In this document: positions 1 through 10,385 of the stretch, piece after piece
How positions within the stretch are numbered: the stretch's first letter is position 1
Layout: every line of letters begins with the position of its first letter
Source: Halichoerus grypus
Lineage: Eukaryota > Chordata > Mammalia > Carnivora > Phocidae
NCBI RefSeq assembly: GCF_964656455.1
Contig: NC_135715.1
Location: 36,900,603-36,964,602 of the forward strand
Direction of reading: 5' to 3'
Length of the DNA stretch: 64,000 nt
Program-made: the position numbers and the translations under genes
Notes under the pieces: generated by a model
The model's input: only the letters and a program-made list of their open reading frames with translations
The model's database searches: none
Told to the model about the DNA's origin: nothing

Positions 1-377
1 TACTCAGGATATGAGTAAGATTTTAGAACAGAAGAATGTCTAGTTCAGGGAATTACAGAGCATGAAATTCAGCCATACTTTATAGTTGGAAGTTTGTGTG
101 TTCAAGAAAAGAGTATTTTAAACATACAGCATGAAATCTTTAAGGAGAAACTCCTTTATTCGATTTGCTCTTTCAGATTGACTCCACCCCGCCCCCCTTC
201 TCCACCATGTTCTGTGCCTGAGAAAGCTAAACTTGATTAACTGTGTCAATGGATTCATTTGCTGTCTGGCTTCCACTTGCGTTTGTCAAGGAATGCACAT
301 GAAATAGATCAAAGTGAAGAAAGTGAAATAGAAATAATAATTTACTGTTTTAAATCCCCAAACTCCTCATTGTCAGC
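1..377. other. Unassigned unique sequence
   Basis: I see no open frame of note and no repeat I recognise here. A C-rich tract lies near 185-200. The stretch leads into the promoter-like block that follows. Confidence 0.4.
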
Positions 378-560
378 TGCTTCACAATGACCTGTTTCAC
401 AATGAACACTCCCTCTCTCTGCCTCTACAGGCCAAGGGTTAGTTTCCTGTGGTTGTTAACTGTGCCCTAAGCCCTGATTAATTTCCCACCTCTTTATAAA
501 TAGTCCTGACAGGAAACAAGATCTTTGGATCAGGCTGTCTATTACTCACAGAGCATCTTG
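370..560 (+). promoter_or_regulatory. Promoter-like block with TATA/MEF2-like motif
   Basis: A CAGCTG E-box sits near 375. It is followed by a GTTAAC HNF1-like half site near 455, a GATTAAT near 475 and TTATAAATAG near 494-503. The last motif fits both a TATA box and the MEF2 consensus. No recognisable first exon follows. The same arrangement could belong to the U3 part of an LTR, because an LTR-like 3' end lies at about 1.2 kb. This is inferred from motifs only. Confidence 0.15.
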
Positions 561-759
561 GATTCAGTTCTCTATTCTCCAATTTTCCATGGGGTGACAT
601 GATAAAAGCCAAACATTTGCATGTTCATGCAGTGGGGTGGCACCACAGGAGAGGAGCCCTGAAATTACAAAACTCAGTTTATGTATGGTGGTTGGCATAT
701 CAGCCCAATCTCCCTTCAGGAGAGAAACTTTTGCTCTGGAATAAAACATCTTCTGGGAG

Positions 760-1335
760 GAGAGGTGTCGGTGAAGGGGTGAATTTCCCTAAAACGTAAG
801 CAAATGGTTCTGAGGGAGATATGTATATAAATATCTATAGAACACTACATAACTGTAGAGGCTGCTTTTAGGCAACCAACTTGAACAATGGCAATCCAAG
901 TAAGGTAGAAGGGCCGGCACTGACTCCCAACCCCATGGGATGAATACAAACAGGCCCATTAGGTGACCCACCATAAAATATCCATAAACCCTAGCTGACC
1001 AATGGGTCACTACTTACACCCAGACACAGGTACCAAAAAAGGAAAATTCTGTACGTTGTTTCCAAACCTCCTGACCTTCCCCCTTTAACTATAGCCCCCA
1101 CTACCCTCTCATGGCAGACAGTCTCTCCCTCACTGTCCTGCCCACCACTCCCTTTGCAGTACATTCAATAAACTTCTATCTCCTTTGTTCTGCCTTGGGT
1201 GAATTCTTTCACTACCTTTGCAGCCAGCCTCCACCAGACCAGGTCACCCCATATTTGGTGCCCGCCCATCGGATGGGGGCCCCACATTTGGTGGCCCACA
1301 CAGGGAGCCTTTCTGCCTCCCCCCACAATAATATC
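760..1335 (+). mobile_element. ERV1-like LTR 3' part with leader
   Basis: An AATAAA polyadenylation signal at 1167-1172 is followed by a CT-rich R/U5-like stretch. Beyond it, TTTGGTGCCCGCCC and TTTGGTGGCCC motifs look like a duplicated primer-binding-site region of the ERV class I type. No gag, pol or env remnant follows, so only the LTR and some leader remain. The 5' boundary is uncertain and could lie anywhere between about 380 and 800. The family is not identified. Confidence 0.45.
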
Positions 1336-1374
1336 CAATTTCCAAGGCATATTTGCTATTTAATCATCCTTTAA

Positions 1375-2100
1375 CAATGTTTTTTAGTGCTCTTACAAAA
1401 GAGTAGTTCTGAAGATTTGTTTTCTGACCCTCTTTATTCAGTTTCTAGCATTTACCCAATTTCTATTTCCTACTGGGACCTTGTCTGATACAGCTAATAT
1501 GTGGTGGAACTGAGACTTTAACCATACAACCTAGCTCCAAAGACTGAGTTATTAATCACTATAGATATATCCTGAGTCCATGAGTATTATTCTGTTGCCT
1601 GCAACAAAGGAACTATTCACTTAAAATTTTTCTATGTGCTACACTAGGAAGACTCTGTAATTGAATTTATATTTTCAATATCTTCGCAATAAAATAGTCT
1701 GGAAAATATCAGCCTAATAAAAGATATAAATAAATTAGAAACAATAGTATAGTTCTTCCCTTAAAGTGATTATTCAGTGAACTCAGCATTCCTTTGTGAT
1801 TCCAAAAAATTGCATGCAAACCTGGCATGAAGACATCTTCTTATTCTCTAATATACTGTTTGTCCCAGGTGATTTTTTTTTCTGTTCACTGCCCCATGTC
1901 TTTACCTAAACTATAAGAGAAACAGAAAAATTCTTTTCCAAATAAAAATGCCATGGAATTTATCTGTTTACAAGTATTAGATATGAAGGGATGAATTAAT
2001 AGTAATAAAAATAACATCACCCATTTCTCTGTCCTTTGGAATGATATTTTTCACAGCCTCACTTGCCTTTACATTGGGGCCTTATAATTAGGTTCTGTCT
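1375..2100. other. Unassigned AT-rich sequence
   Basis: No gene and no recognised repeat. All frames are broken by frequent stops. Confidence 0.4.
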
Positions 2101-2360
2101 AATGTAGTGTGGTTGTAATTGATGTGTGCCATCTCTAGACTTGGTCCATAAAAACACCCTGTTCTATCTTCAAGTGTTCTTCAGCAAGCTCTTTACTATG
2201 GCAGTGTCAAGAGTTGTGTGAAGAGTGAGTCCCTAGGTCAACACTTGGAGGATATTTGCCAAACTGAATTTCTCATGACATTGAATAATGATGTGAGTGA
2301 GGGAAAACAAATTTATATTGTTAAGCCACTGAGATTTGGAAGTTGCTTTTATAGAAAGAA
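2100..2360 (+). mobile_element. MLT1-type MaLR LTR fragment
   Basis: The segment reads like the 3' half of a mammalian MLT1-type LTR. It has a CCATAAAAAC stretch near 2146 and the diagnostic TTGTTAAGCCACTGAGATTTGG near 2320, preceded by a weak AAATTTATATTG in place of the poly-A signal. It is old and diverged. ERVL-MaLR elements are non-autonomous and carry no intact genes here. Confidence 0.5.
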
Positions 2361-4029
2361 ATAAGTTACTCTAACCAAGCACCAAATTTCCCTCCTCACC
2401 CTCCATTTAATAAAACAAAAATACATTGGTAAAATTGTAAGTTAGTTGTAGATACTGACAAATTAGATCAGGTATTCTTTCAGTTTCAAAAGACCTCTGA
2501 ATCAACATCATCATGATGATCATCATTAACTACTTGGCCTCCCAAATAGTCAAATACTTTACCTAAGAATATCATATGCGCTTTGAATCAATTGAAAGGA
2601 CTGAAAAATCCAGAGGTATTTCTTGTATCATTCTAGACAAGTTTATTGGGATATCTTTGAGATGAATCGCCCAAACTGAATCTAAATGATTCCACCTGAG
2701 CCACAGAGTTAACCAACCCTTTTCAAAATGGGCTACATTTAACTCTTCCTCTTCAATATATTCCTTACTCTTGACATTCCTTCACAAGTGCTTTAATATG
2801 ATTTTTCTTTTCTCATAATGTTAAAATCAAACCATCAGAAATATATTAAAAATGATAATTCCTTTTTTTCTTGTATAAGAAAAATAAAATTTCTAGTTAT
2901 ATATGAACCACTAAGCACTCTAAAATTTTCCCTGAAGTAGTTAAATATCTGTAATTTTCACATATGTTAAATGATAAAATTCCAATCAGCAGCTGTTATC
3001 CATGAATAAAAGTATTACGTACATTAAAGAACCTATGGTGGGTTTTGGTTTTTGTGTTTAGTTATTTATTTTTGTTTTTTGTATAAAAGAGAATGACCTC
3101 TGGAAAAAGTAAAGTCCTAAGTACAGACAATTACAACAATTAATGAACTATATGTTCCAACTATAGGAGAAAGAAGTAGATGCGGGAATTTTAGCAGATA
3201 TGCAAAGCATCATCAAAATTGAAATATTGAATGTTTATTGATGGAGATAAAATATGTTGACTGGATTAATGAACAAGGATTATACATAAACTAGTGGGGA
3301 AAAAAAGTCAAATTTAAGTGGTTTTATAGGAAAACTATTCTACACCAAGATGCTTTATTAGACTATGGAAGGGTTTTCTGAAAAACATGCAACATCATTA
3401 TTTAAATCCTGTGAAGATAGACAAGAAAAACCCTTCCAAATAATTCTTTAAATACAGCCCTATCCAATTGCTATTGACAACAGTATTATTCTGAGTAATG
3501 CTCTGACAGAAGACTCTGAATACGCTTTTTCCCTTTCTTTAGAGCTATCATTGGCATTTTACCTGCTTTGTAGACATAATTAATTATCCCTCCAAAATAA
3601 ATGAGGTTAAGTGTGTTTTTGTTTTAAAGATTACTTTTAATCTCTTTCCCAATGATTGTGGAAAGTTTGGGGGAAAGTTCTTAGGCAAATAAAATGCCGA
3701 CCATTGAATTAACTAATATGCTTGATAAAATCTCTGCGATTTATATACAATTTTAAATTATGTATCTCTTTGTCTAGAGATTGTAAAGCTCCATTTGTCA
3801 CTATATACTTGGAATATTTTTACATATCATCTCCTATTATTTCTGGTGAGGTAAAGAACCTCTGAGCAGACATCTGAGTGAGAGTATCTGCCAAATAGAT
3901 ATCTGGGGTGAGAGCATTCCACAAGAAGTAATAGAGATTTGAGGTTTCAAAGTAATATTGAGGTAGGTGCCTTTCCAGGATTGTTCTTAGGAACTGGAAA
4001 ACAAACAAACAAAACAGGGCAGTTAGGAC
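2361..4029. other. Unassigned AT-rich sequence
   Basis: Nothing gene-like is visible. There is an ATCATCATGATGATCATCAT stretch near 2506-2525. The rest is ordinary AT-rich noncoding DNA. Confidence 0.4.
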
Positions 4030-4830
4030 AAAGTGAGTGGGTGAGTCAGAAGATAAGGTAAGATCAGCTCACGTATCAACTTCCAAATCATGGTAAGGAT
4101 ACTGGATTTTATTCTAAGATGGAAATGTTGGAAAGATTTGAGCAAAGATACACTTAAAAGATTACTCTGGTTTCTGTATGAAAAAGAGATACTGTAGAAA
4201 GAATAGTTGGAAGGTGAGTGAATGACATCATCCAGAGGAGAGATGATGGTTCTTGGGACTAAGTTGGTTGTGGTGAAGGTGGGATGAGAAATGTTCAGAA
4301 TCTTAATATATATCAAAAGAAGAGGCCATACAGTTCCACAGTGGACTAAACATGGATACGAGAGTAATTTAAAGAAGATAATAATTTTGTGGTTTGGGGC
4401 CTGAGACCTGGATGAATGGAATTAAAATTAACTGAGATGGAGAAACTGAAGTAAAGGTAGGTGAGGCAGAGCAAGTATGGAATACATAAAAAGTTGTCTC
4501 TGGACATGTTCATTTTATCAGACATACAAATGGAAATGTTTAGTTGGCAGTTTGATCTGGGATTTAGGAAAATGGTCATAGCTGGAGACATGAATTTGTA
4601 GTCATCACCGTATAGATGCTTTTTAAAAAGTGCTTCAGTAAAGATCATGTCAACTTGAAAGTGGATATAGATAGAATGGGGAAGAAGTCTGAGGACTAAG
4701 GCCTTATTTTGAGATGGGAATATGAAAAGGAATATCCAGTGGTTTACAAGTAAACTCTAAGAGAAGGCATTCTCTTCTGATTGCTTCTATTTCCTTAGTA
4801 AATTGAGAAATAAGAAAGCAGCTGAAAGGG
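4030..4830 (+). repeat. Old interspersed repeat, family not named
   Basis: The text follows a widely dispersed mammalian repeat whose order I recognise: GGATTTTATTCTAAG, then GATTACTCTGG, then AGAGATGATGG, GGCCTGAGACCTGGATG, and a GGACATGTT block with a two-step AGTTGGCAG. Two other segments of this window (37.05-37.56 and 57.49-57.98 kb) carry parts of the same consensus. I cannot give the family name from memory. Confidence 0.4.
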
Positions 4831-6941
4831 TGTACCAGGGAAGGGGACTAAAGATTTAGTGAGGTGAAAAATGTATGAAATATTGGAGCATAGCAGACTG
4901 TGGTGACTAAGGAAATGTAAAATGATTGGCAGTCAGCATTGAGACCCCACTTGAGGGTTGTCAAATAAGTTTAAAATCAGTATAGTTGTGTGTTTTTCAC
5001 CAGGCTTGTCCAAATACTTGGAAACAGATAAAGAAAAGGTAAGAATTTGAATTTTAAACTTTGTTGGTGTTTTGCCCAAATTGTTTGACAGAGGGCAAGG
5101 GATATAAGATACTTGCTTAAATATTTAAATAAGTAATTAGAATAGTGGTTAGTGAGGGAAGAACATGAAAGGGGGAGAAGGGTGGGATGGAGGGTGGCAG
5201 GGCTGGGGAAGGACAGAGATGGTAAAGACAATGGACTTGAAGCCCTGGTAGAATTCAAAATATTTAAATTGGGATTCGATAGTGAGTGAGTTGGAAAGTT
5301 AAGATGTGGTATTCTGAATGTCAGATGCTTGACACTGAAATTTTAAAGAGATTGCAGGTATCAAAATCTTCTAGTGTTTAACCATGTGAGTGGATCACTG
5401 AATGAATTGAAAGACAAGGCATTTAAAGCAGAAGACATCTCGGACATGAAAAATTAAGATATCAAATGGGAACATCTATAGAGAGTGGATATTTCAATAA
5501 CAATGGCAGGATAAATGGTTGGGAAGGAAATGTGATCCACATCTTAAATTCTCCAATAAAGGCAGTGATAGAAACAATGGGGGCTGGGGGTAGAATAGTA
5601 GAAGTACCATGTACTTCAAAGTGAGTAGATGAAAAAGTTAGAAGCCAGGAGAAACAAACACTGAAATGTCAGTAAGGAGTAAGGAGGACTGTTATTCCAT
5701 CCGCAGACTTTACCATGTGGGAAGTATGGGAGAAAAGGAAAAACAACAGCAACAGAGACCACTTATGGAGGTTACACAGAACACACTAATGTTAAATGAC
5801 AACCAGGTTTTTAGATTGAAAACCCAGAGAGAAATAAAGTGACAGAAACATAAGAATCACATTGAGGATATAGGACATGTTGCCGTTCCAGATTTCAGAG
5901 GGATAATGGAAGGTTCAGTGTTAACTTTGCAGGATGTGACATTGGCCAAATTAAAAAGTATACAAGACAATATACAGATGAGAGTGGTTCAAGTTTTGAA
6001 TTTCTTACAGGGACTGAGATAAATAGAGATATAAGACATGATGGGGTTAATCTTGATGTTCTCTAGAAGGGACAGGAATAATCAGTTAATATTGTCTTCT
6101 TTTTTGGAATTAATCTCTTAGGCTGTGTTTAGTAATGAGGCAGGACATTATGGGGAAGAGTAAAGGGTATTCCTGGGAAAATGTTAACAACCAGGGTCCC
6201 ATTCTTCAATCTTGAGGAGCATGATAGTAAGGTTAAGGTTGCTGTTCAAAATCAAAAAGGAAAAAAAGTAAATGAATGAGATTTTGAAAAATATGAAAAT
6301 AATTAATTTCAGATAACTGTTGAAGTAACTAGGAGATAAGAGTAGTTATATGTCAAGATTTAATGTAAAACTGATTTATCTCACTTTGCTTTATTATGTT
6401 AGTCTTGTAATATATTCCCCCAAATAGAAGACTACATATTTCTCTTTTTTCTCTTTTTATCATTTTTTTCTCTTGCTTTCTCTTCCTTCCCCTTAGCGTT
6501 TGAGTTCCTATTATGTGCCATGTCCATGGCAAAGCCAATGAGTAGTATAAGACAGAACACATTTTCTTTCTTTTCTTTTCTTTTCTTTTTAGCTGGAAGT
6601 CTTTACTTCTTACTCTCCTTTATCTATTTTGTCTATCCTTCAAAGTTTTTCACATTTTTGAAGATATTATTCTCCCAGACATCAAACAGTTAATATGAAC
6701 CAATAGTGTAGTTCTTCGTAGCTTATAATACACGGTAAATTGAAGTGCTGTGTTACTTATGGAAGGGGAGGAGGTGGCTTCTGTATTAACTTAGCCTAGG
6801 AAAACGAAGTAAAATTTTATCTGTCTGGGCAGTGGAAGATAGGTTGTATGTAAATAGGTTTTTATTTGGTGTTTAGAAGTGGTAAAGGTAAGTTGAAGCA
6901 AATGAGAAGTAGAAAAGTAATTTGTCTAAATTTGGTTTAGG
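4831..6941. other. Unassigned sequence, possibly repeat continuation
   Basis: Purine-rich, no gene. Parts up to about 6.3 kb may continue the old repeat upstream but are too diverged to call. A TTTTC tandem run lies at about 6562-6588. Confidence 0.3.
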
Positions 6942-6955
6942 CAAGCTCTTCTCTT

Positions 6956-7153
6956 TTTTTTTTTTAAAGATTTTTTATTTATTTATTTGACAGAGAGAGA
7001 ATGAGAGAAAGAGCACATGAGAGGGGGGAGGGTCAGAGGGAGAAGCAGGCTTCCTGTGGAGCAGGGAGCCCGATGCGGGACTCGATCCAGGGACTCCAGG
7101 ATCATGACCTGAGCCGAAGGCAGTTGCTTAACCAACTGAGCCACCCAGGTACC
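6956..7153 (-). mobile_element. CAN SINE (tRNA-Lys derived), antisense
   Basis: The copy runs from a T-rich tail (AAGATTTTTTATTTATTTATTT) through a GAGA tract to the tRNA-like head read in reverse (ACTGAGCCACCCAGG). It is flanked by a 13-14 bp target-site duplication, CAAGCTCTTCTCTT, at 6942-6955 and 7154-7167. CAN SINEs are non-autonomous and are copied by L1 machinery. The exact duplication points to a relatively young insertion. Confidence 0.95.
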
Positions 7154-7167
7154 CAAGCTCTTCTCTT

Positions 7168-7780
7168 GTAAAGGAACTTTTTCAGAGCTTTGTCTTTGGG
7201 AAATAGATTTGTAGAAAAATAGTCATACAGCATTTCTTCCCTTGATGATTTTGCTTTCTCATGGACTAATATGTTTACATAATAAGTCTTTCTCAAACAT
7301 GTTTCTACAGCTAATTTCTTAATATTAGCACAAGTTTAATGAAGACATGGAATGGAGCATATAAAAGTAATTTTCCCCCTGGCCCCACATTCAGGAAATT
7401 GTGGATTGGTGCACTATTAGATGCAAAGCAAAAAAAATTGGCCTGCCTATAAATTAATTTTTTAGCTTAAAGTTCATCAAGGATTAGTCTATCAGTCCTT
7501 TTCATTTTATTGATGAAGAAATAAATAGCATTGATAAGTAACATTTTCAATAACATTAAGTTTTCATGTAAGCATCATTTTTCAGGACAAAATTAGTATC
7601 AAAATTATAAAAGCTAACACATATTGGGGGGTTACTAAGTGCCATTCACTAAGCTCAATGTAATAGTTACCATTTAGAAGTTCAATGTGTATTCCATTAT
7701 GTACTACACTGACAAACAAAATGCAGTCATGTATGTATGTTTTAATACAATATAAATTTATTAAATCATGCATTTACCTT
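7168..7780. other. Unassigned; possible MIR trace
   Basis: No gene. The stretch near 7605-7690 (TACTAAGTGCCATTCACTAAGC) resembles the MIR core, but it is too short to be sure. Confidence 0.3.
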
Positions 7781-8003
7781 TATTTTTTTATAGATTTTAT
7801 TATTTATTTTAGAGAGAGAGAGAAATAGAGAGCTAGTGCGTGAGCAGGGGAAGGGTTAGGGGGAGAAGGGGAGAGAGAATGCAAAGCAGAATCTGTGTTG
7901 AGTGTGGAGCCCGATGCGGGGCTCGATCCTAGAACCCTGAGGTCATGACCTGAGCTGAAATCAAAAGTCAGATGCTTTACCAACTGAGCCACTCTGGTGC
8001 CTC
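7781..8003 (-). mobile_element. CAN SINE, antisense, older copy
   Basis: It has the T-rich tail, the GAGA tract, GATGCGGGGCTCGATCC and the reversed head CCAACTGAGCCACTCTGGTGCC. The substitutions show an older copy than its neighbour at 6956. Flanking duplications are degenerate. Confidence 0.9.
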
Positions 8004-8989
8004 TAAATATCATGAATTTAAAAATAATGTTAAAATACTAGAATATTAAGAAGGAGCAAATCAATAAGTTTTTCTCTTTTAATTTAATAATTTACAGAAA
8101 CCATATTAAATGTTTGATAAAGAGTTTTGCAGATTTTGAAAAATCCACATAAAAGTCATCAAAATTATATCTTAAACACATTTTATATCAAAATTATATT
8201 CATCATTATAATTAATATCAAGATAAGAGATACTGTATACTTCTTGTAAAATTCCATTTTCTATAATTACAAATTACTTTGGAGAGAAAAATCTAAACCA
8301 AGTCTCCAATGTTATATTGCTTCCTGAAAAATTATTTTACCTTCCAAACACTGAAACCAAAATGAGTTCTTTAACCATCTTTGTTAAATTCCTTTAATTC
8401 CAGTTACATCTAATTTGCATACATTATTTTTATCTTTTCTAAACAGTGGCCAAGTAGCACTGCCCAAATCAGTGCAAGTGCCCTTTATTATAATGCAGCT
8501 TGGTTTCTAATTTCTTCTCTTTGCTAAATCACATTTCTAAAGAAAATATTAGCTATCAACTATTTTCTCAACTAACACAAAATTCTAAAGTCTACTAAGC
8601 TAAGACAAGGAGAACTGGAGGTCATTGCCCTTAACAGTTATAGTATTTTCTATGTAAAGTGCTAATAAACACTAAAAATCAAGTGGAAAATAGTCAGCAG
8701 AACATGGGGACAAATCAAATGTCGCTGAAAACTCAGTATGAACTTTAAAAAGCTATAATCATAGAAATGGATTCCTTTCAATACTGCATAAGCAGTGACA
8801 CAGGAATTCAGTTTTAAAATGGAATTTGGAAACAGGTTAGGAAATGGCACAGAAAAAGGGTAATCAAAGATGCAGATATAAAGGGAAAAAAGCCTGAGGA
8901 GAATTGGACTTGGTGAAAAATTTTGGATACCATTTTAATTTAATTTCTTTGTTTTTGGATACTTTATAGTTTTTATTTTCTCTTGCTTC
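8004..8989. other. Unassigned AT-rich sequence
   Basis: No gene or recognised repeat. A short direct repeat of ATCAAAATTATAT lies near 8158 and 8189. Confidence 0.4.
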
Positions 8990-9330
8990 AATTTTGCAAC
9001 TTAATCATTTTTTTCAGAAATGTACCATTTCATATTGTTTTCCAAAGTTTTTTGATATATGGTTGTTGAACATTTTCTTTTATTTTTCAAATATCTACTG
9101 CATTTCTAGTGGTTTTCCCTTTCTTATATATTTTGTTACTTTTAAAATATTTTTCTTATTTCATGTGGCAAAAGTTGTTAATCATTTTCCAAGAATTAGA
9201 TTTTCATTTTATTAAACCACTCTGTGTTTTTCTGTTCCATTCTTCAAAGATTTTGTTCTTACTTTTATCATTTTTCTTTCATCTTATTTGGCTTTACTCT
9301 ATTATTCAATCTTCTTGAGTTTAATACTTA
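8990..9330 (-). mobile_element. Old L1 ORF2 fragment, antisense
   Basis: The T-rich phrase order resembles the antisense of old mammalian L1 ORF2 (endonuclease to linker part). It is very diverged and no frame remains open on the L1 sense strand. Confidence 0.35.
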
Positions 9331-9437
9331 GCCCATTTTAAAAAAATTGTTCATAATTTCTGATAAACATAACTAAAATTTTAAAGAAGTGACACTGTGT
9401 TACATGGGATGTTTTTGTAGTGTTTTAATTGCCCCTT

Positions 9438-9611
9438 TTTTTAAGTTTTATTTGTTTTAGAGAGAGAGAGAGAGCATGAGTGGGAGGGGCAAAGGGAGGG
9501 AGTGAGAATCCCTAGCAGACTCTGGGCTGAGCGTGTCTCAACACCCTGAGATCATGGCCTGAGCTGAAACCAAGAGTCAGGCGCTTAACCAACTATACCA
9601 CCCGGGGTCCC
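9438..9611 (-). mobile_element. CAN SINE, antisense
   Basis: The tail TTTAAGTTTTATTTG, the GAGA tract and the reversed B-box region (ATCATGGCCTGAGCTGAAACC) are visible. The head is mutated (ACTATACCACCCGGGG). A target-site duplication, TTAATTGCCCCTT versus TTAATTGCCCTT, flanks it at 9425-9437 and 9612-9623. Confidence 0.92.
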
Positions 9612-9623
9612 TTAATTGCCCTT

Positions 9624-10134
9624 ATATTTTAGTCATTTTGTAATTTCCTTATGTTTTCTTATGTAGCATAAGGAATTTCATATTATACTCTGAATTTTAA
9701 GATTATGTTTTCAAAAATAATTAATGTCGCTGAAATTTAACCACATTTACTGTCAGAGACTATAAACTTCTATGGATTTTCTGAGGCTTCTCTCAAGACC
9801 TAATATGTTTGACTTTTTAAAACATTTCATTTAGGATTTAAATCTTATTTTTTTTTGTTTTATAAATATATTTCATTGCATGTTTGGTTGGGTTACGTAC
9901 ATACAACATGGATACATCTTATAAAACATTGGGGAGTGAATCAATTATGAAATACAATAGTTTAAAAAATAATTTGTATAGATATAAACACATATTTACA
10001 AACCTCCATTATATAGATATAGATTTATACTACAGATATGTTCATAAATAGGACATGATCCTACATGTCTGAGTTTCCATTGACACAGTACCACTTAAAA
10101 AGAAGACTGCTCTCCACCTTTCTTTCTCTTTCTA
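9624..10134. other. Unassigned AT-rich sequence
   Basis: No gene and no recognised repeat. Confidence 0.4.
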
Positions 10135-10137
10135 GAC

Positions 10138-10177
<40 letters not shown>
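10135..10177 (+). repeat. (CA)n microsatellite
   Basis: About twenty CA units, interrupted once by a CG near 10141. It is likely length-polymorphic. Confidence 0.95.
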
Positions 10178-10178
<1 letters not shown>

Positions 10179-10269
10179 AGTCTACATTATGGATATAAAA
10201 GGAAATTAGATTATCAAACATTAAAAATACAATAAAAACAATTATAGGAATAGGACATTGAATGAACTG

Positions 10270-10385
10270 TCACAATCTGTTAAGATTATTTTGCAAATAA
10301 GAGATTGAAAACTCAGAAATGTAAAACCAAATTCAGGTCTGCCTAAACAATAGGTATTCAAAGCAGGATTCCAATGTCTATACAT
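10270..10385 (+). mobile_element. Possible MIR SINE fragment
   Basis: The order resembles the 3' half of MIR: AAATAAGAGATTGAAAACTCAGAAATG, then AATTCAGGTCTGCC and AGCAGGATTCCAATG. It is old, and I give it low confidence. Confidence 0.3.

Noticed and set aside
6956..7153. tRNA gene in the SINE head
   Set aside because: CAN SINE heads resemble tRNA-Lys but are not tRNA genes; no cloverleaf with intact anticodon arm is preserved.
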